Shown here: piece after piece, positions 25,998 through 36,020 of the stretch
Layout of the letters: each line of letters begins with the position of its first letter
Position numbering within the stretch: the stretch's first letter is position 1
From: Nitrosomonas nitrosa
GTDB lineage: Bacteria > Pseudomonadota > Gammaproteobacteria > Burkholderiales > Nitrosomonadaceae
Assembly (NCBI RefSeq): GCF_003051105.1
Contig: NZ_QAOO01000001.1
Location: 62,001-126,000 of the forward strand
Direction: 5' to 3'
DNA length: 64,000 bases
Made by a program: the position numbers and the translations under genes
Notes under the pieces: generated by a model
What the model was told of the DNA's origin: nothing
What the model saw: only the letters and a program-made list of their open reading frames with translations
Database searches by the model: none

Positions 25998-26409
25998 TTG
26001 TTTTATTCTTATTATTCAATTCAATTCTAATGTAAACGCAAATTTTATCATTGTCTGAGCGCAGACACTCAAATTTGCATTCGAGTTGTATCGATCGGAG
26101 GCATACAAAGGTTCGTAGTTAAAGCATCAATAAATCGCTGAAATACCTCACTACACAAGCGATCCAATAGAATCAGAGCTAGTAGCGGGTAGCTGATACC
26201 CATGCGGATAGGGGCGGTGAATAGACGACGTGATCAGTGAGAATGTTCAATTTTAAATTACGAAACTTTGAGTAGGATAGCAATTGCTTTCAGATTGGGA
26301 TTACAATTAGGCGGCAGCTAAAAATGTATTTTTGCAATAGCCATTATGTCTAAAATATTTCTTGATTGATTCCATCACTTTTTAACATTCAAAATAGAAG
26401 AGCCTATCG
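25998..26409. other. Intergenic stretch between the PTS operon and sulfotransferase gene
   Basis: About 410 nt between divergent genes. It must hold both promoters, but no clear -35/-10 pair stands out. The one distinct structure is the nested hairpin at 26038-26078. Confidence 0.45.
26038..26078 (-). promoter_or_regulatory. Nested hairpin in the PTS operon leader
   Basis: GCAAATTT (26038-26045) pairs with AAATTTGC (26071-26078), and inside lies a second perfect stem GTCTG-AGCG-CAGAC. It sits 41 nt before the IIA start. There is no T-run, so it could be a leader RNA structure or an operator; the sequence does not decide. Confidence 0.35.
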
Positions 26410-27330
26410 ATGTCGTCTTTACCTCAACGCACGCATATTTACCAAAATCATCATTTCGATAGCACGCGCTGGGATTATTTCGAGCCGCGAAGTGATGATA
26501 TCGTCATCGCAACTTCGTATAAAGCGGGTACCACATGGACTCAGGCAATAGTTGCGCATCTTCTCTTTCAAGATGGGAAATTTCCAGCGCCACCGGCAGA
26601 GATGTCGCCATGGCTTGATATGAGGATTGTTCCCTTGGAAGTGGTATTAAATAAATTGAAGGCCCAGCAACATCGGCGGTTTATTAAGACGCATCTTCCT
26701 CTCGATGGATTACCCTATAACGAAAATACAAAATATCTTTACATTGCCCGTGATGCTCGTGATGTTTTTATGTCTCTATGGAATCACTATACAAGCATGA
26801 AAGATGAAATGTTCATGCTCATGAATATGCTGGTTGGTCGTGTTGGTGACGAACTCCCGTATCCGCCAGAAGATATTCACATTTTTTGGCGGAATTGGAT
26901 AACCCGTGGGGCATTCGAGTGGGAGGCGGATGGTTGGCCTTATTGGTCGCACCTTTCTAATGTCCAATCATGGTGGAATTATCGCCATCTTCCTAATATT
27001 CAATTATTTCATTATGGAGATATGCTCGAGGATACAGAGCGAGAAGTACGCCGCATAGCAGCATTTTTAGAGATTGATGTGCCTGAAAATACTTGGCCGG
27101 ATATCATTAAGGCCATATCGTTTGATGAGATGAAGTGTAAAGGAGAATTGTATGCGCCGGGTGGAGGTCAATTCTGGAAAGGCGGAGCAAAGACATTTCT
27201 TTATAAAGGCACCAATGGGCGTTGGCGCGATATCTTATCTGCTGAAGAGTTGAGGCTTTACGAAGCGGCGTGCGAGCGTGCGCTGACCCCTGATTGTCGC
27301 AGATGGCTCGAGCATGGCGGGCCGAATTGA
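26410..27330 (+). CDS. Cytosolic-type sulfotransferase domain protein
   Basis: 306 residues, no signal peptide. The PAPS 5'-phosphosulfate loop is TSYKAGTTWTQAIVAH (35-50), the 3'-phosphate site is IARDARDVFMSLWNHY, and the region FWKGGAKTFLYKGTNGRWRD replaces the usual RKGxxGDWK end motif with good similarity. The fold is Sulfotransfer_1 (PF00685). Such enzymes transfer sulfate from PAPS to a hydroxyl or amine of a small acceptor; the acceptor is unknown. It stands alone, divergent from the PTS operon, with no PAPS-synthesis genes nearby. Confidence 0.9.
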   Translation: MSSLPQRTHIYQNHHFDSTRWDYFEPRSDDIVIATSYKAGTTWTQAIVAHLLFQDGKFPAPPAEMSPWLDMRIVPLEVVLNKLKAQQHRRFIKTHLPLDGLPYNENTKYLYIARDARDVFMSLWNHYTSMKDEMFMLMNMLVGRVGDELPYPPEDIHIFWRNWITRGAFEWEADGWPYWSHLSNVQSWWNYRHLPNIQLFHYGDMLEDTEREVRRIAAFLEIDVPENTWPDIIKAISFDEMKCKGELYAPGGGQFWKGGAKTFLYKGTNGRWRDILSAEELRLYEAACERALTPDCRRWLEHGGPN

Positions 27331-27654
27331 TTTATTATCATCTTCCTTATTTATATGCCTTTTGGTTTGTTTTTCATCGCCAGTAGTCAACTGATTTTTT
27401 GAGGCAGTAGGTATATTACCTAAAATACAACTATTTATAGTTTAAGTACTATTAAAGTATTTTGAGTTTATCAAGTATTTTTTAAGTGTAGAAATAAATT
27501 GTCCTAACGATTTTATGCTGTATCAAATCAAAATCAATATACGAATTTATATTGTCAACAGGGTGGGTACGCTTAAAACACAGTTTGTCAAGAGATTGAC
27601 GTGGTGTGCATTCACGGGTAGCATCCCCTGTTCTGATATTTAAGGAAAAAGAGG
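27331..27654. other. Intergenic stretch before tpiA
   Basis: About 320 nt, AT-rich, without a gene. A short palindrome TAGGTA-TAT-TACCTA lies at 27408-27422. The tpiA ribosome site (AAGGAAAAAGAGG) is at its end. Confidence 0.4.
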
Positions 27655-28410
27655 ATGCGCACAAAGTTAGTTGTCGGTAACTGGAAAATGAACGGTAATT
27701 TGGATCAGAACCAGGCGTTACTTAACGCGGTAGTTGCCGGAACAAGAGAATTACAGAATGTTAAATGTGCGGTTTGCCCACCTTATCCTTATTTGGCAGA
27801 AGTGCAGCGTACTTTAGAGAATACCCATATATTGTGGGGCGCTCAGAACGTAAGTCAATTTGATTTGGGCGCTTATACGGGAGAAGTGGCAGCGGAAATG
27901 CTGCTAGATTTTTCTTGCCATTATGTGATTGTTGGCCATTCTGAGAGACGAAGTTTGTTCGGTGAAGATAATCATACGGTCGCGGAGAAATTCAAGAAAG
28001 TACAGGATAAAGGACTTACTCCCATTTTGTGCGTTGGTGAGACTTTGGCGCAGCGTGAAATAGGTGAGACAGAGCGAATTATTGAAGAGCAACTTGATGC
28101 TGTGATTAAATTAGTAGGTGTTGATTCACTGGTTAAATCAGTTATCGCTTATGAACCTGTATGGGCCATCGGTACTGGAAAAACGGCTACGCCTTCGCAA
28201 GCACAGGGAGTACACTTATTCATACGTAACAAGATTGCTAAACAAAGTGAAACTACCGCTAATGGTATACAAATACTCTATGGTGGAAGCGTGAAATCGA
28301 ATAACGCCGGTGAGTTGTTTTCTATGCCTGATATTGATGGAGGGTTGATAGGCGGCGCTTCATTAGTTGCGAGTGATTTTATCTCAATTTGTTTGGCTGC
28401 ACAGCGTTGA
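27655..28410 (+). CDS. tpiA: Triosephosphate isomerase
   Basis: 251 residues, typical length. Catalytic Lys11 is in VVGNWKMNG, His95 in VIVGHSERR and Glu167 in IAYEPVWAIGTG; the phosphate loop residues ILYGGSVKSNN and DGGLIGGASL are intact. It interconverts dihydroxyacetone phosphate and glyceraldehyde 3-phosphate in glycolysis, gluconeogenesis and the Calvin cycle. It is followed after 17 nt by secG, then tRNA-Leu and nuoA, an order conserved in betaproteobacteria. Confidence 0.98.
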   Translation: MRTKLVVGNWKMNGNLDQNQALLNAVVAGTRELQNVKCAVCPPYPYLAEVQRTLENTHILWGAQNVSQFDLGAYTGEVAAEMLLDFSCHYVIVGHSERRSLFGEDNHTVAEKFKKVQDKGLTPILCVGETLAQREIGETERIIEEQLDAVIKLVGVDSLVKSVIAYEPVWAIGTGKTATPSQAQGVHLFIRNKIAKQSETTANGIQILYGGSVKSNNAGELFSMPDIDGGLIGGASLVASDFISICLAAQR

Positions 28411-28427
28411 TTTTTATAGAGTAAAAA

Positions 28428-28805
28428 ATGGAAACAGTAATCTGGTCGGTTCATTTGGTAGCAGCATTGGTTGTTATTGTATTGGTATTATTGCAACATG
28501 GTAAAGGCGCAGACGTGGGAGCTGCCTTTGGTAGCGGTTCGGCCGGGAGTTTATTTGGTGCCAGTGGTTCAGCAAATTTTTTAAGCCGCTCAACGGCTTT
28601 GGCAGCTACGGTATTTTTTATTACAAGTCTAACGCTGGCATATTTTTCTGGGGGTGAAAAAGAAAATGCGAGTGTAATGAAACGGTTTGAGTCTGAAGGA
28701 ATGGTTGAAATGCAGGAAGGAAGTGCTTCAGCAGACGCAATACCGTCACCAGATGTACCCTTAAGAGAAGATTCCTCCTCGAAGGCAAAAGAGATACCTG
28801 AGTAA
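28428..28805 (+). CDS. secG: Preprotein translocase subunit SecG
   Basis: 125 residues with two transmembrane helices (about 5-23 and 52-72) joined by the conserved HGKGADVGAAFGSGSAGSLF loop, followed by an acidic, low-complexity tail (about 78-125). SecG is the small accessory subunit of the SecYEG channel. The tail has no known function and varies between species. It lies 17 nt after tpiA. Confidence 0.96.
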   Translation: METVIWSVHLVAALVVIVLVLLQHGKGADVGAAFGSGSAGSLFGASGSANFLSRSTALAATVFFITSLTLAYFSGGEKENASVMKRFESEGMVEMQEGSASADAIPSPDVPLREDSSSKAKEIPE

Positions 28806-28841
28806 AGAATGATTTGCTGTGTTTGTCGACTAAAATCAATA

Positions 28842-28926
28842 GCCGATGTGGTGGAATTGGTAGACACGCCGTCTTGAGGGGGCGGTAGCGAAAGCTGTGC
28901 GAGTTCGAGTCTCGCCATCGGCACCA
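28842..28926 (+). tRNA. tRNA-Leu (GAG)
   Basis: 85 nt including an encoded CCA. The acceptor GCCGATG pairs with CATCGGC, the D-loop is AATTGGTAGACA, the anticodon stem CCGTC/GGCGG encloses TTGAGGG with anticodon GAG, and a long class-II variable arm precedes GAGTTCGAGTCTC. It is placed between secG and nuoA, and may be cotranscribed with them. Confidence 0.97.
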
Positions 28927-28982
28927 TCTCTTGTACACAAGATCGGTGACTAGACAAAAAATTAATTAATGAGAAAAACAAA

Positions 28983-29351
28983 ATGCTAGATACGATGTTG
29001 GGTAACTATTTTCCAATTTTGCTTTTTATATTAATCGGATTGGCGGTAGGCGTATTATCCATGTTGGCAGGCTGGATGTTTGCACCCAATCGACCTGATA
29101 GTGAAAAGCTATCTTCCTACGAATGTGGATTTGAAGCCTTTGAAGATGCGCGGATAAAATTTGATGTGCGCTATTATCTGGTAGCTATCTTATTTATTTT
29201 GTTTGATCTGGAAATAGCATTTCTTTTTCCTTGGGCCGTCGTATTAAATGAAATCGGCTTGTTTGGTTTTACTGCTATGTTGGTGTTCCTTGGAATACTG
29301 ATTGTAGGGTTTGTCTACGAATGGAAAAAGGGTGCCTTGGAGTGGGATTGA
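28983..29351 (+). CDS. nuoA: NADH-quinone oxidoreductase subunit A
   Basis: 122 residues, three transmembrane helices at about 9-31, 62-83 and 90-111. The conserved loop [20 protein letters not shown] lies between helices 1 and 2, and [20 protein letters not shown] in helix 2. NuoA is a membrane subunit near the quinone chamber, its loop folding over NuoH and NuoD. It is the first of fourteen nuo genes in canonical order; nuoB starts one base after its stop. Confidence 0.97.
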   Translation: MLDTMLGNYFPILLFILIGLAVGVLSMLAGWMFAPNRPDSEKLSSYECGFEAFEDARIKFDVRYYLVAILFILFDLEIAFLFPWAVVLNEIGLFGFTAMLVFLGILIVGFVYEWKKGALEWD

Positions 29352-29352
29352 T

Positions 29353-29826
29353 ATGATGGAAGGTACAGCTGACAAAGGTTTTGTAACAACAACGCTCGAT
29401 TCTGTAATTAACTGGGGGCGTACGGGGTCGATGTGGCCAATGACTTTTGGGTTGGCTTGTTGTGCAGTTGAAATGATGCAGACAGGCGCATCTCGTTATG
29501 ATTTGGACCGTTTTGGAATCGTGTTTCGCCCAAGCCCTCGGCAATCCGATGTGATGATAGTTGCGGGAACGCTCTGTAATAAAATGGCACCCGCTTTGCG
29601 TAAAGTCTATGATCAAATGGCAGAGCCACGCTGGGTAATTTCAATGGGTTCATGTGCTAACGGAGGCGGATATTATCATTATTCTTACTCCGTGGTTCGT
29701 GGATGCGATCGAATTGTGCCGGTCGATATTTATGTGCCAGGATGCCCCCCAACCGCCGAAGCATTACTTTATGGAATTATTCAGCTTCAGAATAAAATTA
29801 AAAGAACAAATACTATTGCACGCTAG
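29353..29826 (+). CDS. nuoB: NADH-quinone oxidoreductase subunit B
   Basis: 157 residues from ATG 29353, just after the nuoA stop; a longer open frame starting at 29311 overlaps nuoA and is rejected. The four ligands of cluster N2 are Cys36 and Cys37 ([11 protein letters not shown]), Cys101 ([16 protein letters not shown]) and Cys131 ([15 protein letters not shown]). N2 hands electrons to ubiquinone at the NuoB/NuoD interface. Confidence 0.98.
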   Translation: MMEGTADKGFVTTTLDSVINWGRTGSMWPMTFGLACCAVEMMQTGASRYDLDRFGIVFRPSPRQSDVMIVAGTLCNKMAPALRKVYDQMAEPRWVISMGSCANGGGYYHYSYSVVRGCDRIVPVDIYVPGCPPTAEALLYGIIQLQNKIKRTNTIAR

Positions 29827-29836
29827 ACCTTAAATT

Positions 29837-30463
29837 ATGTCGACTAGTCGTTATGAGAAGCTGTCATTAGCCTTGCGGGATGTGCTCGGTAGTAAGTTGA
29901 TTCATTTGGGTCAACATTTGAAAGAAATAACTATTGTAGTGCAATCGCAAGATTTGCTTGATGTGTCAGAAGTGTTACATGATCATCCCGATTTGAGTTT
30001 TGATATGCTCATTGATTTGTGCGGCGTTGATTATGCTAGCTATACCCGTGATTCTTTTGCTGGAGAAGGGCGTCAGAATAGACGTTTCGCAGTAGTTTAT
30101 CACTTATTGTCGACTACCCTTAATCATCGGCTACGATTAAGAGTATTTATCGATGACGATGAGTTTCCAATGGTGGATTCAGTCATGGGCATATGGCCTT
30201 CCGCTAATTGGTTTGAGCGAGAGGCATTTGATCTATATGGCATCATTTTTTCCAATCACCCAGATCTAAGAAGAATCCTCACCGATTACGGTTTTATTGG
30301 AAACCCCTTTCGTAAGGATTTTCCCTTATCTGGTTTTGTAGAAATGCGCTATGACGCTGATCAGAAAAGAGTGATTTACCAACCTATTACAATTGAGCCT
30401 CGAGAGATAACTCCCTATGTTGTCCGTGAGGATCACTATGGCGATGACAGTAAGGTTGATTGA
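29837..30463 (+). CDS. nuoC: NADH-quinone oxidoreductase subunit C
   Basis: 208 residues. The 30-kDa subunit signature is intact: [40 protein letters not shown] and [15 protein letters not shown] followed by [20 protein letters not shown]. It is a peripheral-arm subunit without cofactor, and a separate gene here, not fused to nuoD as in E. coli. It lies 10 nt after nuoB and 46 nt before nuoD. Confidence 0.98.
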   Translation: MSTSRYEKLSLALRDVLGSKLIHLGQHLKEITIVVQSQDLLDVSEVLHDHPDLSFDMLIDLCGVDYASYTRDSFAGEGRQNRRFAVVYHLLSTTLNHRLRLRVFIDDDEFPMVDSVMGIWPSANWFEREAFDLYGIIFSNHPDLRRILTDYGFIGNPFRKDFPLSGFVEMRYDADQKRVIYQPITIEPREITPYVVREDHYGDDSKVD

Positions 30464-30509
30464 GCGTGAAGTCGGAACATACTTTTATTGGAGTTAGGAT
30501 TGCTTAGAT

Positions 30510-31763
30510 ATGGCTGAAATACGTAATTACACCATGAATTTTGGCCCTCAACATCCTGCTGCGCACGGTGTATTGCGATTAGTAATGGAGTTAGATGGTG
30601 AAGTGATAAGACGGGCAGATCCACATATTGGATTGCTTCATCGTGCCACAGAAAAATTAGCCGAAAGTAAGACATATATTCAATCGGTGCCTTACATGGA
30701 TCGGTTGGATTATGTTTCCATGATGGTAAATGAGCATGCTTATGTAATGGCGATTGAACGATTATTAGAGATCGAGGTGCCTTTGCGTGCTCAATATATT
30801 CGCGTGATGTTTGATGAAATAACGAGGATATTAAATCATCTACTTTGGTTAGGTGCGCATGCTTTAGATGTTGGTGCCATGACAGTGTTTCTCTATGCGT
30901 TCCGTGATAGAGAAGATTTGATGGATTGCTATGAAGCGGTATCTGGCGCCCGAATGCATGCTGCATATTATCGCCCCGGTGGTGTATATCGAGACTTGCC
31001 TGATACGATGCCTCAATACCAGGTATCGCGCATTCACGATGAAAAGGAAACAAAGAAGCGCAATGAGAATCGCCAAGGATCATTACTTGATTTTATCGAA
31101 GACTTTACTTTGCGTTTTCCAAAATATATCGATGAGTATGAAACACTGCTGACAGATAATCGAATCTGGAAACAGCGATTGGTGGATATCGGTGTTGTTT
31201 CACCAGAACGTGCGTTGGCGCTAGGATTTACCGGGCCGATGCTACGAGGATCTGGGGTAGAATGGGATCTACGTAAAAAGCAACCCTATGAGGTTTATGA
31301 TCTACTCGAATTTGATATTCCTGTTGGCGTAAATGGGGATTGTTACGATCGCTACTTGGTGCGGATTGAAGAAATGCGCCAATCCAATCGTATCATCAAG
31401 CAATGTATCGAATGGTTACGTAACAATCCAGGCCCAGTCATCGTAGATAATCATAAGGTTGCACCGCCTTCTCGCGTGGCGATGAAGCAAAATATGGAAG
31501 AGCTGATCCATCACTTCAAATTGTTCACTGAAGGTATTCATGTGCCGCCTGGGGAAGTTTATGCTGCGGTTGAGCATCCCAAAGGGGAGTTTGGAATCTA
31601 TATTATTTCTGATGGCGCTAACAAACCCTACCGACTGAAAATTCGTGCACCAGGCTTTGCACATTTAGCGGCTCTAGATGAAATGTCACGTGGTCATATG
31701 ATAGCCGATTTGGTGGCAATTATTGGTACGCAAGATATCGTTTTTGGTGAAATTGACAGATAA
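30510..31763 (+). CDS. nuoD: NADH-quinone oxidoreductase subunit D
   Basis: 417 residues, the 49-kDa subunit. It opens with the [20 protein letters not shown] signature with quinone-site His residues, and has [35 protein letters not shown] and DPVFGEIDR-like VFGEIDR at the end. It forms the quinone pocket with NuoB. An antisense open frame of 215 codons across its start is a shadow. It is followed by nuoE after 14 nt. Confidence 0.98.
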   Translation: MAEIRNYTMNFGPQHPAAHGVLRLVMELDGEVIRRADPHIGLLHRATEKLAESKTYIQSVPYMDRLDYVSMMVNEHAYVMAIERLLEIEVPLRAQYIRVMFDEITRILNHLLWLGAHALDVGAMTVFLYAFRDREDLMDCYEAVSGARMHAAYYRPGGVYRDLPDTMPQYQVSRIHDEKETKKRNENRQGSLLDFIEDFTLRFPKYIDEYETLLTDNRIWKQRLVDIGVVSPERALALGFTGPMLRGSGVEWDLRKKQPYEVYDLLEFDIPVGVNGDCYDRYLVRIEEMRQSNRIIKQCIEWLRNNPGPVIVDNHKVAPPSRVAMKQNMEELIHHFKLFTEGIHVPPGEVYAAVEHPKGEFGIYIISDGANKPYRLKIRAPGFAHLAALDEMSRGHMIADLVAIIGTQDIVFGEIDR

Positions 31764-31777
31764 ATAAATAAAAAGAA

Positions 31778-32254
31778 ATGTTAAGTACTGAATCCTTGGA
31801 AAAGATCAATCGAGAGATTGAAAAGTATCCTGCTGATCAGAAGCAATCGGCAGTTATGTCTGCTCTTGCCATAGCGCAAGATGAGAAAGGTTGGCTTGCT
31901 ACTGAGACCATGGATTTTATTGCCAAATACTTAGGTATGCCAGCTATCGCAGTATATGAAGTGGCGACATTTTATAACATGTACAATCTGAAGCCGATTG
32001 GGAAGTACAAAATTACAGTTTGTACCAACCTGCCTTGTGCGTTATCGGGTGGAAATGATGCCGCAGCTTATTTAAAGCAAAAACTCGGTATTGGATTCAA
32101 CGAAACTACTGAAGATGGATTGTTCACCTTGAAAGAAGGGGAATGTATGGGCGCATGCGGAGATGCCCCTGTTTTATTGGTAAATAACAAGCAAATGTGT
32201 AGTTTCATGTCCAATGATCAAATAGATCAATTGTTGGAGGAATTGCGTAAATGA
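31778..32254 (+). CDS. nuoE: NADH-quinone oxidoreductase subunit E
   Basis: 158 residues, the 24-kDa thioredoxin-like subunit. Cluster N1a ligands are Cys82 and Cys87 (VCTNLPC) and Cys123 and Cys127 ([10 protein letters not shown]). The N-terminal helical part ([31 protein letters not shown]) is conserved. It docks on NuoF. Its stop overlaps the start of nuoF by 4 nt (ATGA). Confidence 0.98.
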   Translation: MLSTESLEKINREIEKYPADQKQSAVMSALAIAQDEKGWLATETMDFIAKYLGMPAIAVYEVATFYNMYNLKPIGKYKITVCTNLPCALSGGNDAAAYLKQKLGIGFNETTEDGLFTLKEGECMGACGDAPVLLVNNKQMCSFMSNDQIDQLLEELRK

Positions 32255-33528
32255 CACAGTCTGTTCAGGTGATAATGGCTGGTGTGGATCCTGCTGATCC
32301 TGATAACTGGAAATTAAAAAGCTATCTTGAGCGTGATGGCTATAAGGCGCTCAAGAAAATCATTGCCAACAAAATACCTCCTGAAGATATTATCGAAGAG
32401 GTAAAAAAATCTGCGTTGCGCGGTCGTGGGGGTGCAGGTTTCCCAACTGGATTAAAGTGGAGTTTCATGCCTCGTCAATATGAGGGTGATAAGTATCTTG
32501 TTTGTAATTCAGATGAAGGAGAGCCTGGAACATTCAAAGATCGCGACATCATGCGCTACAACCCGCATATATTGATTGAGGGGATGTTGATCGCGGCCTA
32601 TGCCATGGGCGTTAAAACAGGCTACAACTATGTTCATGGTGAGATTTGGGAAACCTATGAACGTATGGAGGATGCTGTTGAGGAGGCTCGCTCAGCAGGA
32701 TTTCTTGGGAGTAACATTCTAGGTTCTAATTTTAGCTTCCAACTCTATAATCACCATGGTTATGGCGCATATATCTGTGGTGAAGAGACAGCTTTGCTCG
32801 AATCGATAGAAGGTAAAAAGGGTCAACCTCGTTTTAAGCCACCTTTTCCTGCAAATTATGGCCTTTATGGGAAGCCAACCACGATCAATAATACTGAAAC
32901 TTTTGCATCCGTTCCTTGGATTATCCGGCATGGGGGAGAAAAATATCTGCAACTGGGAAAACCCAATAACGGAGGTACAAAAATATTTTCAGTGTCCGGC
33001 CACGTGAATAAGCCAGGAAACTATGAAGTACCATTAGGTATACCTTTTGCAGAATTATTGGAAATGGCTGGAGGGATGCGTGGAGGCAGGAAATTGAAGG
33101 GATGCATTCCCGGAGGGTCTTCAATGCCGGTTCTGCCAGGCGATGTAATGATGCAAACCGATATGGATTATGATTCGATAGCTAAAGCTGGATCGATGTT
33201 AGGCTCAGGGGCTGTGATCGTCATGGACGATACGACGTGCATGGTAAGGGCATTGGAGCGTCTTTCCTATTTTTATTTTGAAGAATCATGTGGGCAATGT
33301 ACGCCATGTCGAGAAGGTACAGGTTGGCTTTATCGCATTATTCATCGTATTGAAAATGGGAAAGGAAGATCTGAAGATTTGGATTTGCTCGATAACCTAG
33401 CCGATAATATTCAAGGGCGCACGATATGTGCGCTGGGTGATGCAGCAGCGATGCCGGTGCGTGCGATGCTTCAGCATTTTCGAGATGAATTTGTGTATCA
33501 CATTGAGCATAAGAAATGCATGGTGTGA
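32251..33528 (+). CDS. nuoF: NADH-quinone oxidoreductase subunit F
   Basis: 425 residues, the 51-kDa NADH-oxidising subunit. The NADH/FMN loop is [18 protein letters not shown] (57-74), followed by [17 protein letters not shown] and [20 protein letters not shown]. Cluster N3 ligands lie in [15 protein letters not shown] with the fourth Cys in TICALGDAA. It is the entry point for electrons from NADH, or the exit point under reverse electron flow. It overlaps nuoE. Confidence 0.98.
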   Translation: MTQSVQVIMAGVDPADPDNWKLKSYLERDGYKALKKIIANKIPPEDIIEEVKKSALRGRGGAGFPTGLKWSFMPRQYEGDKYLVCNSDEGEPGTFKDRDIMRYNPHILIEGMLIAAYAMGVKTGYNYVHGEIWETYERMEDAVEEARSAGFLGSNILGSNFSFQLYNHHGYGAYICGEETALLESIEGKKGQPRFKPPFPANYGLYGKPTTINNTETFASVPWIIRHGGEKYLQLGKPNNGGTKIFSVSGHVNKPGNYEVPLGIPFAELLEMAGGMRGGRKLKGCIPGGSSMPVLPGDVMMQTDMDYDSIAKAGSMLGSGAVIVMDDTTCMVRALERLSYFYFEESCGQCTPCREGTGWLYRIIHRIENGKGRSEDLDLLDNLADNIQGRTICALGDAAAMPVRAMLQHFRDEFVYHIEHKKCMV

Positions 33529-33586
33529 CATTCAGTAAGATTACGTGATAATTTTTACATATGGTTAATCCGAGAGTTTGTAATCG

Positions 33587-35998
33587 ATGATCAATATCGA
33601 AATCAATGGTAAGCAAGTAGCTGTACCTAAAGGGGGTACAGTAATGGATGGCGCAAGACAACTCGGAATATATATTCCTCATTTTTGTTACCACAAAAAA
33701 TTGTCTATTGCCGCGAATTGTCGTATGTGTCTGGTGCAAGTAGAAAAAGCGCCTAAACCTCTGCCTGCGTGTGCAACGCCTGCTACAGAAGGAATGAAGG
33801 TCTTTACCCATTCCCAACAAGCGGTGACTGCGCAGAAGGGTGTCATGGAGTTCTTGCTGATCAATCACCCATTAGACTGTCCGATTTGCGACCAAGGCGG
33901 CGAGTGTCAATTACAAGATCTGGCGGTTGGTTATGGCGCCAGTGAATCGCGGTATCAAGAAGAAAAGCGTGTCGTTACCAATAAAAATCTTGGTCCATTA
34001 ATTTCAACAGATATGACGCGCTGCATCCACTGCACGCGCTGTGTACGCTTCGGCCAGGAAATCGCTGGTATTATGGAACTCGGAATGGCGGGTCGTGGTG
34101 AACATTCCGAAATCTTGTCTTTCGTAGGTAAAACAGTTGACTCGGAGTTATCGGGTAATGTCATTGATCTTTGTCCTGTGGGCGCACTGGTCAGCAAACC
34201 TTTTCGTTACTCAGCGCGAACCTGGGAGTTATCACGCAGAAGATCGATTAGCCCACATTGTGGACTGGGAAGCAATCTAGTTGTCCAAGTAAAGCAAAAC
34301 AAGGTAATGAGAGTTTTGCCACGAGAAAATGAAGAAATCAATGAATGTTGGCTTTCAGATAAAGATCGTTTCTCATACGAAGGGCTCAATTCGGAAGATC
34401 GATTGACCACGCCCATGATTAAGCGTGATGGTCAATGGTATCCATGCAATTGGCAGGAGGCTTTGACGTTTACGGTTGAAGGTTTGAAGTCGACGATCGA
34501 AAAATATGGTGCAAATAGCATCGGTGCTTTAGGTTCAGCACATAGTACATTGGAAGAGCTTTATTTATTGCAAAAGCTGATACGGGCTCTGGGTAGCAGC
34601 AATATTGATCACCGCATACGTCAGTGTGATTTTAGAATAGATAATAATTTGCAAGGTATACCGTGGTTAGGAATCAATATTGCTGAAATTCCAAAATTAA
34701 GATCAATCTTGGTGATCGGTAGTACTTTGCGCAAGGATCATCCTTTACTCGCCCATCGTTTCCGCCAGGCGGTTAAGAACGGTGCACAATTCAGCATCGT
34801 GAATCCGGTAGACGATGATTTATTGATGAAAGTTGCTCACCGCGCGATTGTAGCACCTGCGGACATGGTGAATATGTTGGTACAGATTCTTGGTGCGATT
34901 ATAGAATCGAAATCAAGTAATGAGATTCCGGCAGACATCAAACATGTATTAGCAGATGTCAAAATATCAGAAAAAGCACGGGAAATCGCCGCTAGCATGT
35001 GCGTAGATAATGCCGCTGCAGTTTTCTTGGGCAATATATCGCAACATCACCCCCATTATGCGGATATCTTTACGATCGCTTCAGCGATTGCCAAGATAAC
35101 AGGCGCAAGCTTTGGTATTCTTGGTGAAGCGGCAAATAGCGTTGGCGCCTACCTTGCTGGAGTATTGCCAAGCCGCGGTGTATTAGGGATGGAAATCGAG
35201 AGCGAAAAGCTGTCCTCACAGCTTAATGCAATACAAATGCTAGGTCATCGTTCAGACGATAATGTAAACGCATGTCGCGCCTTTGTGCTCATGAATCTTG
35301 AGCCGGAATTAGATGCTTATAACCCGCAACAAGCAATGAGCGCCATTAATGGTGCAGATTTTGTTGTTGCATTATCTGCTTATAAAGGCAATGTAGCTAA
35401 TTATGCTGACGTGATTTTGCCTATAGCTCCATTTACTGAGACATCAGGTACATTTGTAAATACGGAAGGACGTGTACAAAGTTTTAATGGTGTGGTTTCG
35501 CCATTAGGCGAAACGCGTCCTGCCTGGAAAGTTTTGCGAGTACTTGGTAATTTGTTTCAGTTAGATGGGTTTGATTATGAAACTTCAGAGCAGATTCGCG
35601 CACAAGTTATTCCAAGTGAAGAAGCAATCACAAGATATCTTAACAACGACTTAAAAGACTATCGCGTAAATATCCCTGAAGCAGTCATGGCTAGTGATTT
35701 GCAGCGCATTGGAGAAATTCCTATTTATCAGGCAGACCCCATAGTGCGCCGAGCCGAATCCCTGCAGTTGACTCGCGATGCGGCTTCTCCCAAAGCATGG
35801 TTTTCTCCTGCCATGCTGGAAAAACTTAACATCAGCGTTGGCGAAATAATTAGAGTAAAGCAAGAAAATGGAGAAGCTCAATTAGAAGCTGCATGTGACG
35901 AGGCACTACCATTACATTGCCTCCGGGTAGCGAGTGCGCATCCGCAAACATCAAGTTTGGGTGCGATGTTTGGGGAAATTTCTGTAGAAAAATTATAA
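33587..35998 (+). CDS. nuoG: NADH-quinone oxidoreductase subunit G
   Basis: 803 residues. Cluster N1b uses Cys34, Cys45, Cys48 and Cys62; the His-Cys3 cluster N5 uses His94, Cys98, Cys101 and Cys107 (HPLDCPICDQGGEC); N4 uses Cys146, Cys149, Cys152 and a later Cys in DLCPVGAL. The molybdopterin-oxidoreductase-like part (about 220-803) has no intact cofactor motif and no N7 cysteine set is evident near 230. It is somewhat longer than many betaproteobacterial NuoG. It lies 58 nt after nuoF. Confidence 0.97.
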   Translation: MINIEINGKQVAVPKGGTVMDGARQLGIYIPHFCYHKKLSIAANCRMCLVQVEKAPKPLPACATPATEGMKVFTHSQQAVTAQKGVMEFLLINHPLDCPICDQGGECQLQDLAVGYGASESRYQEEKRVVTNKNLGPLISTDMTRCIHCTRCVRFGQEIAGIMELGMAGRGEHSEILSFVGKTVDSELSGNVIDLCPVGALVSKPFRYSARTWELSRRRSISPHCGLGSNLVVQVKQNKVMRVLPRENEEINECWLSDKDRFSYEGLNSEDRLTTPMIKRDGQWYPCNWQEALTFTVEGLKSTIEKYGANSIGALGSAHSTLEELYLLQKLIRALGSSNIDHRIRQCDFRIDNNLQGIPWLGINIAEIPKLRSILVIGSTLRKDHPLLAHRFRQAVKNGAQFSIVNPVDDDLLMKVAHRAIVAPADMVNMLVQILGAIIESKSSNEIPADIKHVLADVKISEKAREIAASMCVDNAAAVFLGNISQHHPHYADIFTIASAIAKITGASFGILGEAANSVGAYLAGVLPSRGVLGMEIESEKLSSQLNAIQMLGHRSDDNVNACRAFVLMNLEPELDAYNPQQAMSAINGADFVVALSAYKGNVANYADVILPIAPFTETSGTFVNTEGRVQSFNGVVSPLGETRPAWKVLRVLGNLFQLDGFDYETSEQIRAQVIPSEEAITRYLNNDLKDYRVNIPEAVMASDLQRIGEIPIYQADPIVRRAESLQLTRDAASPKAWFSPAMLEKLNISVGEIIRVKQENGEAQLEAACDEALPLHCLRVASAHPQTSSLGAMFGEISVEKL

Positions 35999-36020
35999 AA
36001 AACACGAGTGAGATTTGTTG

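Noticed and set aside
28451-28981. 176-codon minus-strand open frame over secG and tRNA-Leu
   Set aside because: It is antisense to secG and runs through a tRNA gene; no ribosome site or family resemblance.
30436-31083. 215-codon minus-strand open frame across nuoC/nuoD
   Set aside because: Antisense shadow of the strongly conserved nuoD; low-complexity His-rich product.
33338-33868. 176-codon minus-strand open frame over the nuoF/nuoG junction
   Set aside because: Antisense to conserved coding sequence at both ends with no independent support.
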